Shown here: positions 22,601 to 34,250 of the stretch, piece by piece
How the letters are laid out: every line of letters starts with the position of its first letter
How positions within the stretch are numbered: the first letter of the stretch is position 1
DNA from: Chloranthus sessilifolius
Lineage: Eukaryota; Streptophyta; Magnoliopsida; Chloranthales; Chloranthaceae
Reading direction: 5' to 3'
Length of the DNA: 64,000 bases
NCBI GenBank assembly: GCA_021018995.1
Contig: CM037598.1
Span: 77,084,671-77,148,670 of the forward strand
Made by a program: the position numbers and the translations under genes
The notes under the pieces: model-generated
Seen by the model: only the letters and a program-made list of their open reading frames with translations
What the model was told of the DNA's origin: nothing
The model's database searches: none

Positions 22601-23111
22601 CATTGTGAATTTAGAGGAGATCTTTGTCGGAAAAGTCTTTTGTGTACAGGCTCGTTACCCGGGAGTGGAAGGTTTGCGAGGTAGTCGGCGATCGCTTGTC
22701 CTTTGATGGACTTTTGCGTGACATACGTGATGTCGAACTCTTGTAGGAGCATATGCCATCGGGTGACCAGTTCGAACATAGCGAGTTTCTCAAATATATA
22801 CTTTAGAGGATCCATATGTGCTAGGACTAGTATCTTGTGTGCCCCTAAGTAGTGTCGTAATTTTGTTGAGGCCCATACTAGTGCGAAGCATGTCTTCTCC
22901 ATTGGCATGTATTTGCATTCGTACTTGACCATTGTTCTACTGAGGTAGTAAATGACCTTCTTTCCCTTGGCATCTTCTTCGTATTGCCCAAGGATTACTC
23001 CGATAGCCTTGTCATTTGCTGACACGTAGAGGATCAAGGGTCTTCCAGGATTTGGCGGTGATAGTATATTGGCAGGTTAAGGAGGTATTTCTTAATATTT
23101 TCGAAGGCTTA
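22600..23111 (-). pseudogene. Element C RNase H (broken)
   Basis: A 145-codon open stretch (23037-22600) carries MILYVSANDKAIGVILGQYEEDAKGKK, YYLSRTMVKYECKYMPMEKTCFALVWASTKLRHYL and HMDPLKYIFEK, the usual Ty3/gypsy RNase H blocks. The catalytic Asp of the first strand is in SANDKA rather than the usual SD/SDxA spacing. It follows RT after a frame change near 23105. The last residues run into the linker before the second RNase H. Confidence 0.75.
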
Positions 23112-23990
23112 CTAACACTGGTCATCCCATACGTACTCGGACCCTCCTTTAAGTAGTATGCAGAAAGGATTGCATCTATCTGAGTGCTGGGAGATGAATC
23201 TCCTAATGAATTGTAGTCTTCCTATCAGGCCTTGTAGTTCTTTGATGTTGCTGGGAGGTGGCATCTCGAGAATGGCTCTGACCTTCACTGGATCGACTTC
23301 GATTCCTCGCTTGCTAACTATGAATCCCAGTAGTTTTTGAAAAGTTACTCCGAACATGCATTTCTTCGGATTCATCTTTAGTTAATACTTCTCTAATCTC
23401 TGTAATACCAGTTGTAATGCTTTAGTATGTCTTGCCCGAGTCTGGGACTTCACCAATATGTCATCGATGTAGACTTCCATGCACTTGTGCATCATGTCGT
23501 GAAAAATAGCCATCATAGCACATTGAAATGTGGCTCCAGCATTCTGAAGCCCAAAAGGCATGACAACATAACAATATGTTCCCCATGGCATAGTAAAGGA
23601 AGTCTTCTCTTGGTCAGATTTTGCTAATTTAATCTGATTGTATCTTGAGAAACCATCCATAAAAGACAACATCTCATGTCTGACAGTATTATCGACCAGA
23701 GTGTCGATGTGACGGAGCGGGAAGTCATCTTTCGGGCATGCCTGGTTGAGGTTTCGAAAGTCGATACATAACCCTTACTCTACCATCTTTCTTGGAGACA
23801 AGTACTATGTTTGCGACCCATTTGGGGTAGAGGATGACTCGTATGAATAGCTAGCCAACTTCCTCCTTGACTTGCAGCGCTGTTTGCTGGTGCATTCTTC
23901 AAAGTTTCTCCTTGACGGGTTTTGCATCAGGCTCTAGGACCAAGCGATGTTCTACTAAGCTCAGGTCCAAGTCAGGCATATATTCATAGG
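23112..23990 (-). pseudogene. Element C reverse transcriptase (broken)
   Basis: The palm lies in the stretch 23672-23382: LSFMDGFSRYNQIKLAKSDQEKTSF, MPFGLQNAGATFQ and MEVYIDDILVKS, so the catalytic YIDD is intact. After a stop at about 23382 the same frame goes on with MNPKKCMFGV, LGFIVSKRGIEVDPVKVRAILEMPPP and LQGLIGRLQFIRRFI (thumb and connection). Upstream, the fingers part (WVANIVLVSKKDGRV, about 23820) is in other frames. It would copy the element RNA. Confidence 0.82.
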
Positions 23991-25843
23991 ACCACGCGAA
24001 GGAGTTGAGGTGATCTTGGAGAACTTGGATGATCTATTGTCGCTCCTTGGGGCTGAGTGTTGCACTGATTAACAGCTTCTTGGGCTTCTTTTCAGTCCCG
24101 AAATTGATCTCTTCGATAAGTTTCACGGCAGCTTGGGTTTGCTCGTCGAAGCGTTTGATGACCCATTGGAAGTCCTGTGTCTCCTTAGCAGCTGGTGCTC
24201 CTTCTTCATCGTCTGTGAGCTCATATATTGCAAAATGGATACATTGGGGGGTTAGTTTTGCTGGAGGTAACCCTTCATCGACATAATTTATGACCGCAAC
24301 ATCCTTTGTCAGGTGTATGTCGAGGCTATTCATCCTTCTCTCGAAGTCATGGAGTATCTCGTCGAGTATGATTACGGGCTTGTTACTTCATCGGGATGCT
24401 CGACGACTTAGTGAGGAAGAGGCAGTAGGGTCACTTCGAACCTAGTCAAGGCAGGGTTCTTCAATGTTGAGGGTGGGACGATGACCATGTGTGATCATGT
24501 CGGTTATTCCTTTCTTGATTCTGTTGAGATGATCACTACTCGTAGTCTTATGAGAAAAGTCTCCTTGCTGGTCGCTAAATGGGTTTGGGATGAAGGGCTC
24601 CCTCCCTTTTCTGTGGTCTTCTAATTTTTTGGCATTTTCTATTTTTAAATTTTTATGGGTTTTAGGATTTTCTATTTTTTTAATTTTTGATAAGAGATAT
24701 GGTACAGGGTCGGTTGCCTGAAGAGGAATCGGAGGAGAGGCTTCTTCTAGTGGGGGAAGTTGGACGGCTGCTGAAGCTGTTTGTGCAAGTCTTCGGATGA
24801 TGTGGACCCGTTTAGAATTTGATTTATTTTTAGAGTCCTCATCTGAGGTGATCCTCCTGATGAGTGAGAATGGCGATGGTCCAGCTGATGTTCCTTCTTC
24901 TTCTATCATATGAACTGTTTCATTCTTGAAAAGGGCGAAAAGAACAGAGCGGCAATAGTCGTCTAAGCTCTCATCTTTAGAATCAATCTGGAGGTTTCCT
25001 TGTTGCTGAAGTTGTTCGAGAAATTCTTTTGGACCGGTGAGTTCTCGGTTTTGCACCTCGTAATATACTGGTATGAATATGCACACTCGACAGAGAAGTT
25101 GGTAGGGTTGGGAGATGCAGGGATATCCCCAAGGGCATTCCCATCTTGAGAGGATTGATTCGGCATCTGCGTTGCTATTGGAGTCTGAATCTTCGTGTCA
25201 GAGTTCATCCTCTTCTTCAAATAACCTTTGGAGGTCCTCAACTAGCTGTTCTTCCATCTCAAGGGCAGGGAGATCCAACCAGTAGTCTCATCATCGCTCG
25301 ACGACGGTTGCCATTCCCCCTCCAGTGAGTTTCAGAATATCTGAAGTTGTGGCGCGCCCAGAGATTGGGGAGCGTTGAGCTCTATCTCTTCTTGAAATTC
25401 TATAAAGGTGACGCAATGATTTTCCTCCCTTGTTGTTCATCGTATGTCGCACAAGATCACTCTTTCACACCGCGTTAAGACGGAAACACAGATTGCGAGG
25501 GTAATTCTGGGTAAGTGCAGCAACGCAGCACGCTAAGCCGCTCTGCTCTTAAGTGATCTCCAAGTTTTATTTCTGTAAGGCTAGTCCTGTAATCTTCTTC
25601 CTCACTTGACATTTGAGAGCCAATCCTCTCTTCCCGGTCCATGGGACTAGGGTGTCCCTGACTCTGGTTCTTCCTCATTTCCTACTGCGGCGATGTGGAA
25701 GTCCTCCTCGTCGGTCGACTCCCAGTCTTCTATGTGTGGCTCTGATTCCGATAGTTTTCTTCTCTCGGCAGTGCAGGGTTCCTTAGTGTCGAAGAGCGGT
25801 CCTACGCCTTCAAGTGGCTTGTCAATGTCGTCGTCATTTTGGT
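23991..25843 (-). pseudogene. Element C protease-RT linker (broken)
   Basis: Several open pieces in order: 25678-25475, 25241-24963, 25086-24442 and 24333-24034. The last has LTKDVAVINYVDEGLPPAKLTPQ and EEINFGTEKKPKKLLISATLSPKERQ, which normally sits just upstream of RT in Tat-like elements. The middle is Glu/Lys-rich with low complexity. No enzyme motif is seen, and frames shift between pieces. I assign it as inter-domain polyprotein sequence by position and its RT-proximal end. Confidence 0.6.
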
Positions 25844-27124
25844 TTAAGCTTGTCTGGTCTGCAAAGGCTTTGACAATCTGCTCGACTCTAGTTGCCTATG
25901 GTTCGGTGAGGGATGTTTCCTTTCTTCTTGGCACGTCGACCTTTTCGGTGGTTCTGTAAGTGAAATGGTCGTAGAGTGACCATTTAGGTGAGGTCGACAG
26001 GAGGTCGGCTTATTTACCATCTGACTGGTAACCCAATCTTGTGTGCTTGTGAACTTTCTTTGGGACGAGTGACCCCATTCGTCCTTATCGATTCTTGTCA
26101 GTCCTGTATGTAGGATGTATCCGAGCTGGTACATGAGGTCCCATCCCTTTGTCGTTGTAGGGTTTATATCATACAGCCGAGTGAGGTCAGGTCCAGCTGC
26201 TCTCTTCGTTAATCTTGATTGATATGGAGGCGAGTTAGGGTCAGTGACTTCTGCTATTGCGGTATCGTTAGGAGATCGTTCCTTCCTAATGTGGCCGGTA
26301 GATAGGACGGAGTCATGAGCCGTTGGAATACTTGCTCGTAATCAATATCTACTTCTTTAAGGGGCGCATCGGCGTATATCCTGATAATAGAGTCTTCGTG
26401 GAGGAACTTGATGCATTAATGATATGTACATGCCACAGCTCTCATAGACTCCAGCCATTTCCTCCATAGGATTAGATTGTAGGTACTAGACAAGTCGGAA
26501 ACATGGAATGTAACGCCTTTAGTGACCAATCCAAGGCGGACTTGCAACTTAATGGTTCCTTTAATAAAATGTCGGGACCTGTCATATGCAATGAGGGACA
26601 AAGAGGAGGGCTTTATGTCCTGTTCAGTATATTCCAGCATCTTGAGTGTGGTTATGGGACATATATTAAGTCATGCTCTTATGTCGACCAATGCAGGTGG
26701 TACCGAGAAGCCTCTAATCATAACAGTCAGGTATATTGAGGCAGAGCTCCAGCGCAGTGATTCCTTGGGCATATCAACCTTAATGAAAGTGAGCGCTGGA
26801 GGCTGTGCCAGGATTGAGGCGATTTCATGTAGCTCATCCAAGGTTGTATCTTCATTTACATGCGTCTCATCTAGTGTCTCTATCAATAGTTTGTGGTGTT
26901 CCGGTGACTTCTTGATGAGCTCAAGGATTGATATCTGCATTGGTATTTTCCCGAGGTGTCACAGAAGATCGTGTTCCTAGCCTGCCTCTAAAACTAGATC
27001 TTTGTCAAGGTGGTGAGCTCATTCAAGATTTGATTGAGGTGGTGGAGGTGCTGGTCCTGGAATCAGAGGTGGCGAGATCGTATGAGGAGGTGGAGGTAGG
27101 TTTACTACTTGTTCCCTTGTTATC
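25844..27124 (-). pseudogene. Element C protease region (broken), cut by D
   Basis: The stretch 26940-26671 reads ISILELIKKSPEHHKLLIETL and ends in IYLTVMIRGFSVPPALVDIRA, followed by a stop and LNICP. This is the retropepsin active-site region of Tat elements, where VDNGSA is usual; here the Asp is kept but the Gly-Ser are lost. The stretch 26640-26416 continues VTFHVSDLSSTYNLILWRKWLESM, the flap and ILGRPWL-type block. After that, 26134-25844 starts MYQLGYILHTGLTR, a glycine-rich post-protease block. D entered at TTATC (27120-27124); the upstream gag end continues at 45379. Confidence 0.7.
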
Positions 27125-28767
27125 TGTAGACACCCAAATTTGGCCCAAGGCCTGATCGAAACATATTTCGAGAAAGGTGCACTTCCGAGATTTTGATGGC
27201 ATGCATGGAACCTTTAGGAACCATCCTAGAACCCTTAAATAACCCCTCTAAACCCTTAGGAATCACCCTAGATCCCTTAGGAACCTGCCCCGAACCCTTA
27301 GAAATCAATCCTAACCCTTAGAATCCGCTCTGAACCTAAACCTAACCTTTCTGAACAATGGATAAGGAGTGGTAAACTGAAACTAGCTATGACCTTCTAC
27401 TATAATCGAATCCTATACCATTAAAAAGTAGAAGCCGTCAGCTTTCTAACAGTTCAGGAATCGCCCCAATCGGAGTTGTACATCAAAAGATATGGCGGTT
27501 CAAACACAGAGGGCAAAAAAGTAATTTCAGGAGGGCCCCCCTTGGGATTTGGCGCAACTAATAGTTGCGCCAGTCATAATTTCACCTAGTGCAACTATTT
27601 GTCGTGTCAGGCCATTTTCTTAGAATTTAAGCCTGGCGCAACTAATAGTTGCGCCAATATTAAAGTGGGCCCCACCCTTGCAAGGCAACTTCCAGGCCAC
27701 TGTTCAGCACTATTTTACTATGCATTTATTGGGCGCAACTATTAGTTGTGCCAGGCATATGAATAGTAACTCTGTCTTTTTACCTCAAAATTCGTGATTA
27801 GGGTTTGACTTGTTGACCACCTTGACCTTTGGGGTGTGTTTTGAAAATTCTGTTGCACCCTTTTGCACCTTATTTGTAATCCATTAAGTGGCTTAAAGCC
27901 TCACCCCATCATCCACCATTGGAGGAAATTCTCACACATTTCAAGGCTCCAAAAATCCTAAGAAATCTTAGATATTAGATTACCTAATTCTTAACCTTGA
28001 TTAGCATTTAAACACTCTCCTAATCCACCCATTTCCTATAAATAAAATCCCCCACCCCTTGGTTTAAGGGCTGAGAATTTTAGCCTAAGAGAGAAAGAGC
28101 TTAAAGTGAGAAGAACTTTCTCCCTTTGGTGCATACTTCCCATACAAATTCCAGATTTCAAAAAGCTCCCTTAAACCTTTGCACTTTATGAAAAGCCTCT
28201 AGGTTAGGTGTGTGTGATCCTCTAGCCTTCTTTCTCTACCCCTTAGCTTCAAGCCTTAGGAGTTAGAACCCCATTCCATACCATACAAGCCTTCAAGAGC
28301 TCATCAAAAGCAAGCCACGCAAGGCTCTCCTATGGTGCTACAAGGGTCCGAGGGCTCCGGCTCTCCCCTTTCTTCTCTTATCTCTTTTTGGCTCTTCTCA
28401 TCCTCCCATTTGTGCCGTTATGCCGCCGAATTTTCAGTAGGAACGGAGGAACATAAATAGGATTCTAAGCCCTTTTGGGCAAGAGAAAGTCATTTTCTTT
28501 TCTTTTACTTTATTTTTATTTTGGCAATTAGTAGAGACCGCGTTAAGCGGGTTGATCGGGTGCCTAACACCTTCCCTATCGATAACCGAAGCCCTTACCC
28601 AAGAGCCTTTGGTGTGGACCGGATTCATAGTCATATTTTTAGCACTTCGGTGCTCATAAAAATGAACTAGGTTTCCCGGGATACCAAAAGCTCCTGGTGG
28701 CGACTTTATATTTTTGCAACCGAGCGCATCGCTGCGACGGGATCGGCACAAATCCCATGGTTGCATA
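27125..28767 (+). repeat. 5' LTR of element D
   Basis: 1,643 bp. U3 holds four copies of the palindrome GCGCAACTAATAGTTGCGC (27550-27572, degenerate about 27593-27612, 27634-27656, 27730-27753). A strong TATA box CTATAAATAAAA is at 28036-28047. The U5 part, with GACCGCGTTAAGCGGGTTGA near 28538 and a GGTGGCGACT-type word near 28694, is typical of Tat LTR ends. Confidence 0.88.
28036..28047 (+). promoter_or_regulatory. TATA box of element D LTR
   Basis: CTATAAATAAAA, followed about 30 bp later by a pyrimidine/purine-mixed start region. The same box occurs at 44639-44650 in the 3' LTR. It lies about 285 bp downstream of the last U3 palindrome. Confidence 0.7.
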
Positions 28768-28769
28768 GA

Positions 28770-28787
28770 TGGTGACTCTGCTGGGGA
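28770..28787 (+). other. Primer binding site of D
   Basis: TGGTGACTCTGCTGGGGA, 2 bp after the LTR. It differs at two positions from TGGCGACTCCGCTGGGGA, the tRNA-Arg-type site used by Ogre-like Tat elements. Confidence 0.8.
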
Positions 28788-30240
28788 TAGCTTGTAGAGC
28801 TTCCTCTTGAAATTTGGTTATTTATTTTTTATTTTACTAACATTTTTGCTATTTTTTGTGTATTATTTTTTATTTTATTCACCTCTACTTTTCCATCATT
28901 TACGTGCCTTGGCCGATTGGCGGGCCTACATGTGCATTGTCCCTTAATTTTCTTTACTTTTCCATCATTTTAGGTGCCTTAGCCGAATGACGGGCCTACT
29001 TCTACATTGTCTTTCAATTCCCTTTAAATTTATGTCATTTAAAGTGCCTTAGCCGATTGGCGGGCCTACTTGCACACTCATATCCCAACAGTGGATGCCG
29101 GCCCATAGTGGCGGCACGGGGTCATCACCCCTGGTCTTTGAACTAAAGAAAACTTCTATAAAAAAAAATGTTTTGAAAGAAAATTAAAATTGAACCAAGT
29201 TAGGGAGCTTAATTAATTTGCTTTTACAGGGTAGATTTTAAAAGGGTTGAGTTTAGGCACACATACAACTACCCGTGTCTTAGTATGGCAACAGCCCTTA
29301 GTGGTGATGATCTAGAAAAGTCCCAGCCCACCTAGTATCTAAGAAGGCGCTTACGCTAGAGGTATATCGGGTGGGTTCCCATTCTAAAGCTTAAAACCCT
29401 TGGAGAGCGCGCTAGCGAGTTATACCGGACTCAAATCTTTTAGATGCGGTGAGGAGAGAACCGATCACCAAAAAAAATAGCTCAGTTTCTGGAAGCCTAG
29501 CTTCCATAAAAACCAAAAAATGAGACTCATTTCAGGTGTTGGTTGCTGCTGCCATACAGATCTGGAGCCCCATTTTAGCCTGGCGCAAGTATTAGTTGCA
29601 CTAGTGCAAAAAGCTGAAATTTATAACTGGCGCAACTAATAGTTGCGCCAGCTTTAAATCATCAAATTTTACCTTGGTGCAACTAATAGTTGCGTCGGTG
29701 TAAAAAAGGAGTCTTGCTACCTGGGCGCGTGTATTAGTTGCGCCAGGCCTATTATGCACAGCACAAGCCCGAATCTGTGGCCTTTTTCACCTCTCGAGTT
29801 CTCCGATCAGTGTACTTAGTGCCTTTATTTGGGCCCCGCTATCTCTGACACCCAATACACCCCCGCCGATCAAAAGAGGGCAACTTATTTTTGGCACATT
29901 CCGAGGGATCGAGTTGTTTGCCTCGATTTTTTTGCCTTCAATAGATCGAAGGTCCTCCTTCGATTCTTCCGAAGTGCGTCGGAATCATCGCCGCAAGTCT
30001 CAAATTGAGGTACGAAGGCCACCCGAGAAGGGAATTCCAAGGCCTCAGAACCTTTGTCTTACAAAAAAGGTCTTTTCAAAAAAAATTTTAAAAAAATCAT
30101 AAAAAAAAAACCCTAAAAAATAGAGTTTGTGGTGCCGGTACAACGACATCATCTTGCCCTCCACCGTCCTGTAGGGGAAGAAGGAGGAGGATTTTTTAGT
30201 CTCACATCCAAGGCACCCTTACCCAACCCATTCCCGTAGA
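28788..30240 (+). other. Element D 5' leader with tandem repeats and palindromes
   Basis: Noncoding leader of 1.45 kb. Three imperfect tandem units of about 75 bp lie at 28888-29078, each with GCCTTAGCCGATTGGCGGGC or a close variant. Four palindrome copies of the LTR type lie at 29581-29604, 29628-29650, 29675-29697 and 29723-29745. No ORF is supported before gag. Confidence 0.7.
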
Positions 30241-33200
30241 ATGTCGTGGGTAGTAGACCCAGCTTATGCCGATCTCGACACATCCCCACCACACTCTCCA
30301 ACCCATTCCCATTCGGGGGAAGTCTTTTCCACCATCCCCCTCACCCAATCACCCATCACTGTTACCGACCCATTTGGCGCCCCCATTTTCCCAACCAATA
30401 CCCCCCAAAATATCCAAAATCCAACCCCCCATTCTCCATCTTTTGTCCAAGTCATGCCCATGCCAAATCCAACTCCCAAACCCATTCTCCCAATCCACAT
30501 CCATGCCCCATTTCCCATCTTTCCCCTATAGGCCCAATCCACCCACATTCACATACAACACTTCCACCCTATCCAACCCTCCACAAATCCCCCCATATAT
30601 CCGGGTCCTGCCCATTTTTACCGGGCCATGCTTGGTTTTTCCCAAACATCCACACCCCACCAATCACATCCCTAATCCTTCCCCATCCTTTGCCCCACCT
30701 CAACTCTCCAATCCACCTCATACCCCCTCACATACTATGGTTATGCCCAATTATATCAGGGTCATGCCCAATTTTCCTTCCACATCCATCCCATCCATAC
30801 CCAATCATCCCTTAAATCCACCACCCACATCCGATCTTCCTTCCATGACCATGATGGAGGAGATGTTTTAAGCCTACTCCTCATGGAAGGCTTCCCAAAA
30901 TACCTCTCCTCCACACCCCACATCCATGAACCCATCCCAAACCTTAGCCAACCTCCATGCTTCACTCCCCCATGACCCCCATCAACCTCCCATAATTCAC
31001 ACCATCCAAACCCCCACTACCCACTTGCCCCAAAGCCCCCCGGCCCAACCTCCCACCCACATACACCCAAGGCCCAATCCAATATTCAAGGCCCATTGGC
31101 CCAAACCCCTACCCAATGGCCACCCCACCAACCTGGTCAAGGCCCATGGCCCAGACCCACCAAGGCCCATTGGCCCAAACCTACCCAAACCCATCAAGGG
31201 CCCATGGCTCAAACCCATCAATGGCCCATGGCCCAAAATGACCAAGGCTTCATGGCCCAAGCCCAAACTCCACACTCATACCCCAACATTTCACCCAACC
31301 TTCACCGGTCAAACCCACACCCCAAACCCAATTTTCCCATGGCCCCACACCCCAAGGCCATCTCCAAACCTTCCCCTATTTCCAATGGCCCCATCAGGCC
31401 CCACCCCAAAACCTAACTTCCATTTATCCCATCACCTAACAAACCTTTCCTCACCCCCAATAGGCTCACCCAACCCCCGCTCATGCCATTCCCATCCAAC
31501 CCATGCAACACCAACAAGAGAATCGCCTCGCACATTATGCCATCAAGTATGAAGAGGATGGAATAGTGGAGCCTATGTTGGCATTGACCACCTTAACCCT
31601 CCTCCCATAATTGCCCACCCTTGGTGGCCCAGAGTGAAGTCCAACCCAAGAAAGCCTCAGATAAAAGAGTCAGAAAGAACAGCTTGGATAAAATTCAAAA
31701 AGCAAGATGAAAATGGTGGTGCAAACGCCATGGACTTCACAGATTTGTGTTTATTCACGAGGTCCCTTGCCTCTAAATTTAAAATGCCTGACAAATATAA
31801 CGAATCAATCCTATTGCACACCAAGTCCTACTGTGGGGACATGTGCTACACGGAGGGAAAGACTACTAATAAAAGTCTTTCAAGAGTCGACTGTCCTTTG
31901 AGATGGTTCATCTTTGAACCATCCATGATGAAAACATGGAAGGACTTGACCTCTTCAAGAACAATATGTCTAAATGTAGACATTGAGTCGAACTTGGCTC
32001 ATGAGGCGTAACAATGAGACCTTCAAGATTATCTGGGACACCGAGAGCTCAAGTAATAGAATATGATGATGAGCGATAGAGATGATCAAAAATACAAAGG
32101 ATATCGACTTTTGGTGTACCAAGAGCCAAATTTTGATCTAAAAATGCTAGTCGATGTGAGGATGCCATGAAGGCCATCTCAATAAGAAGTGGAGCCAGGG
32201 GGTTGGAGGTTTTCGAAGGAATGAGAAGAGAATCATTTCAAAACATTGCCAATACAGCCCAATAATAATACAATGCTCAATTTCCTACCGCTGTAGAGAC
32301 AAGAGAAAGGAATGGGCAAGGAATGCAAATGACTCGAGAGGAGAGCGCTATGATCGAGTTTTACGCCTGGGCAATTTGTACTTTTGCCTTAGTAGAAAAG
32401 GGATTAGTCACTATTCGTCACAACCTCCTCCCATCCATCCTAAAAACCACTACCATTGTAATTTCCATCGTATCGTCACTGATCGATCACGCGCTTGAAG
32501 CACATCCAAGATTTGATTGACGCGAAAATAATTCCACCACCTTCTCAAGCACAAATGAATCCATCACCATTGCCCACATCCCTATCGGAGAGTCCCTGCA
32601 CCCACCATGGGATGAGAGAAATGATTGAATTTGATCTGATTACATCAATGATCGGAGAGTTATGTAAGCAAGGAATAATGAAGAAAGGAATTGGGGTGAT
32701 TGAACCCCTAATATTATTTCCCACCCACACCACAAACAACCCCAGATCTTGGCATTTTTCACCACACTCCAAATTATGTACATAAATGCATATCAACCAT
32801 ACACCACCACCCCCATCAACTACCCAATGAACCAAAGCCCCAATCCTCCACCGCTAATAAATTATCAATGGCTCGCCACCCCATTACCCCTCAACCATTG
32901 CAAGATCTCCACTCCATCAATTACCCCATGGCCCATCAAACCCCAATCCTCCACCACCCATCAACTACCAATGGCCTTTTACCTTTTCCTCGGTACCACC
33001 ACCTCAAGCTTCACCACCCCATTTGGCCCAATCCACCCAACCGCCACCACCGAATAAACCAAGTGTTGCCCACCTGAGCCACCTGTACATCAAGTACCGA
33101 TAACCATACCTTTCAGCTCGGACTCAATGATCCTCATCTAAGCATGAACAAAGATGTCAATGCCGACAACAAGAGAAGGGCAAGGATTTTGTCACGCTCG

Positions 33201-33354
33201 AGGATATCAAAGCACCGTAAACACCAAAGACAAGCCCAACCAGAGGAAGAAGGATAGCAACCCTTCAAAAATGAGTGAAACATATACTAGAGACTCAAGG
33301 AGAATGCCATATCACCAGGGATCTAATGACGCCCCCACTATTTCCAAGCATTAA
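30241..33354 (+). pseudogene. gag: Element D gag (broken)
   Basis: Starts MSWVVDPAYADLDTSPPHSP at 30241. The first 430 codons are extremely Pro/His/Ser-rich and frameshifted. A repeat like GPMAQTHQWPMAQ lies at about 31190-31260. The capsid core is at 31634-32011 (MDFTDLCLFTRSLASKFKMPDKYN, then LLHTKSYCGDM and LRWFIFEPSMMKTWKDL), matching gag of G at 63974-63717. The C-terminal block KHIQDLIDAKIIPPPSQAQ (about 32495) is the region after the usual CxFH motif. A second Pro-rich stretch (32749-33077) ends it. Stops and shifts are frequent. Confidence 0.75.
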
Positions 33355-34250
33355 TGGGGGCATTGAAAATGCATGTAGTCCAAGTTAAAGTCAAAGATTG
33401 GTCAAGCCCTAATGCCATTTCATTTTCTCGATAATTTACAAGGGAAGGAGGTAGCCACCCAAATCTTTGAATATAACTGAGTCTGAAATATGATTATCCT
33501 TGGTTCTAATTGATAATCCGCAAATATATGCCCATTAAGAACCCACCAAGATGGGGTTGATCCATGCATGTTGAGGCCCAGAACCATAGCAGAGGTTTTG
33601 ACAATACCAGAGAGAAATAATGGGAGAAGTTGATCTGAATTGATAGGCCAATGACCTTTTTCTTGTTTCAAGTAATGGACATCAAATCCTCATTTATCTA
33701 TGCATGAGGTCGAGCCATACCTTCCACAACACCGTAAACTCAAATTTGCATCGGCACAAGATTATCACATCATCGAGGGCATATGAGAAAGAAAAGGCCA
33801 ACAGAAAAACCGGATGTTTGCACATAAGGATGTCGAATTTCATAATTTCAATATGAGGTATCGATTCTGAGCCCATTGAGGGCATCATTCAAAATCAAGT
33901 AAATGGTAGCGGGCTATGCTCCAAAAGTGGGCTATCAGAAGGAAGGGTCCGACCTGGACATAAGGAAGGAAAGAGCGCTTATCGCCAAGGTAAAGGTCGA
34001 TTGTTAGGTTACAAGCCCACTGGAAGAGGTCCGAGAGGCTAAAGAAAGTCCGCAAATGCAAGAGCAAGAGGAATCAACATAGAAGAAAAACCGCCTAGGC
34101 CGATTAGAATCTGGGTCATAAAGATCGATCAAATGGGGTAAACCCATTTGACCTACAAAACCCACAACCCCAATCCATCCCACCAATCCTACATCACCCT
34201 TCCAAGCCTAGAGATAGATTTGGCATATCCTCTTGAGGAATGACGCATCA
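33355..34250 (+). pseudogene. Element D protease remnant
   Basis: No open frame, but scattered blocks line up with the protease of G. HYFQALMGALKMHVV (about 33335-33380) corresponds to YFQALIGALKDAHV in G. NICPLRT (about 33520), PMTFFLFQVMDIKSSF (about 33650) and KLKFASAQDYHIIEG (about 33740) follow. GYKPT at about 34010 resembles the end of the glycine-rich post-protease domain. Pieces fall in all three frames and the catalytic Asp-Gly block is not recognisable. Confidence 0.55.

Noticed and set aside
30246..30871. Overlapping 189- and 201-codon Pro-rich ORFs in two other plus frames
   Set aside because: C-rich low-complexity sequence is open in several frames; the frame starting MSWVVDP at 30241 fits best as gag start, and the others have no separate evidence.
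30264..31275. Trp/Gly/Met-rich minus-strand ORFs
   Set aside because: Shadows of the Pro/His-rich gag N-terminus of D.
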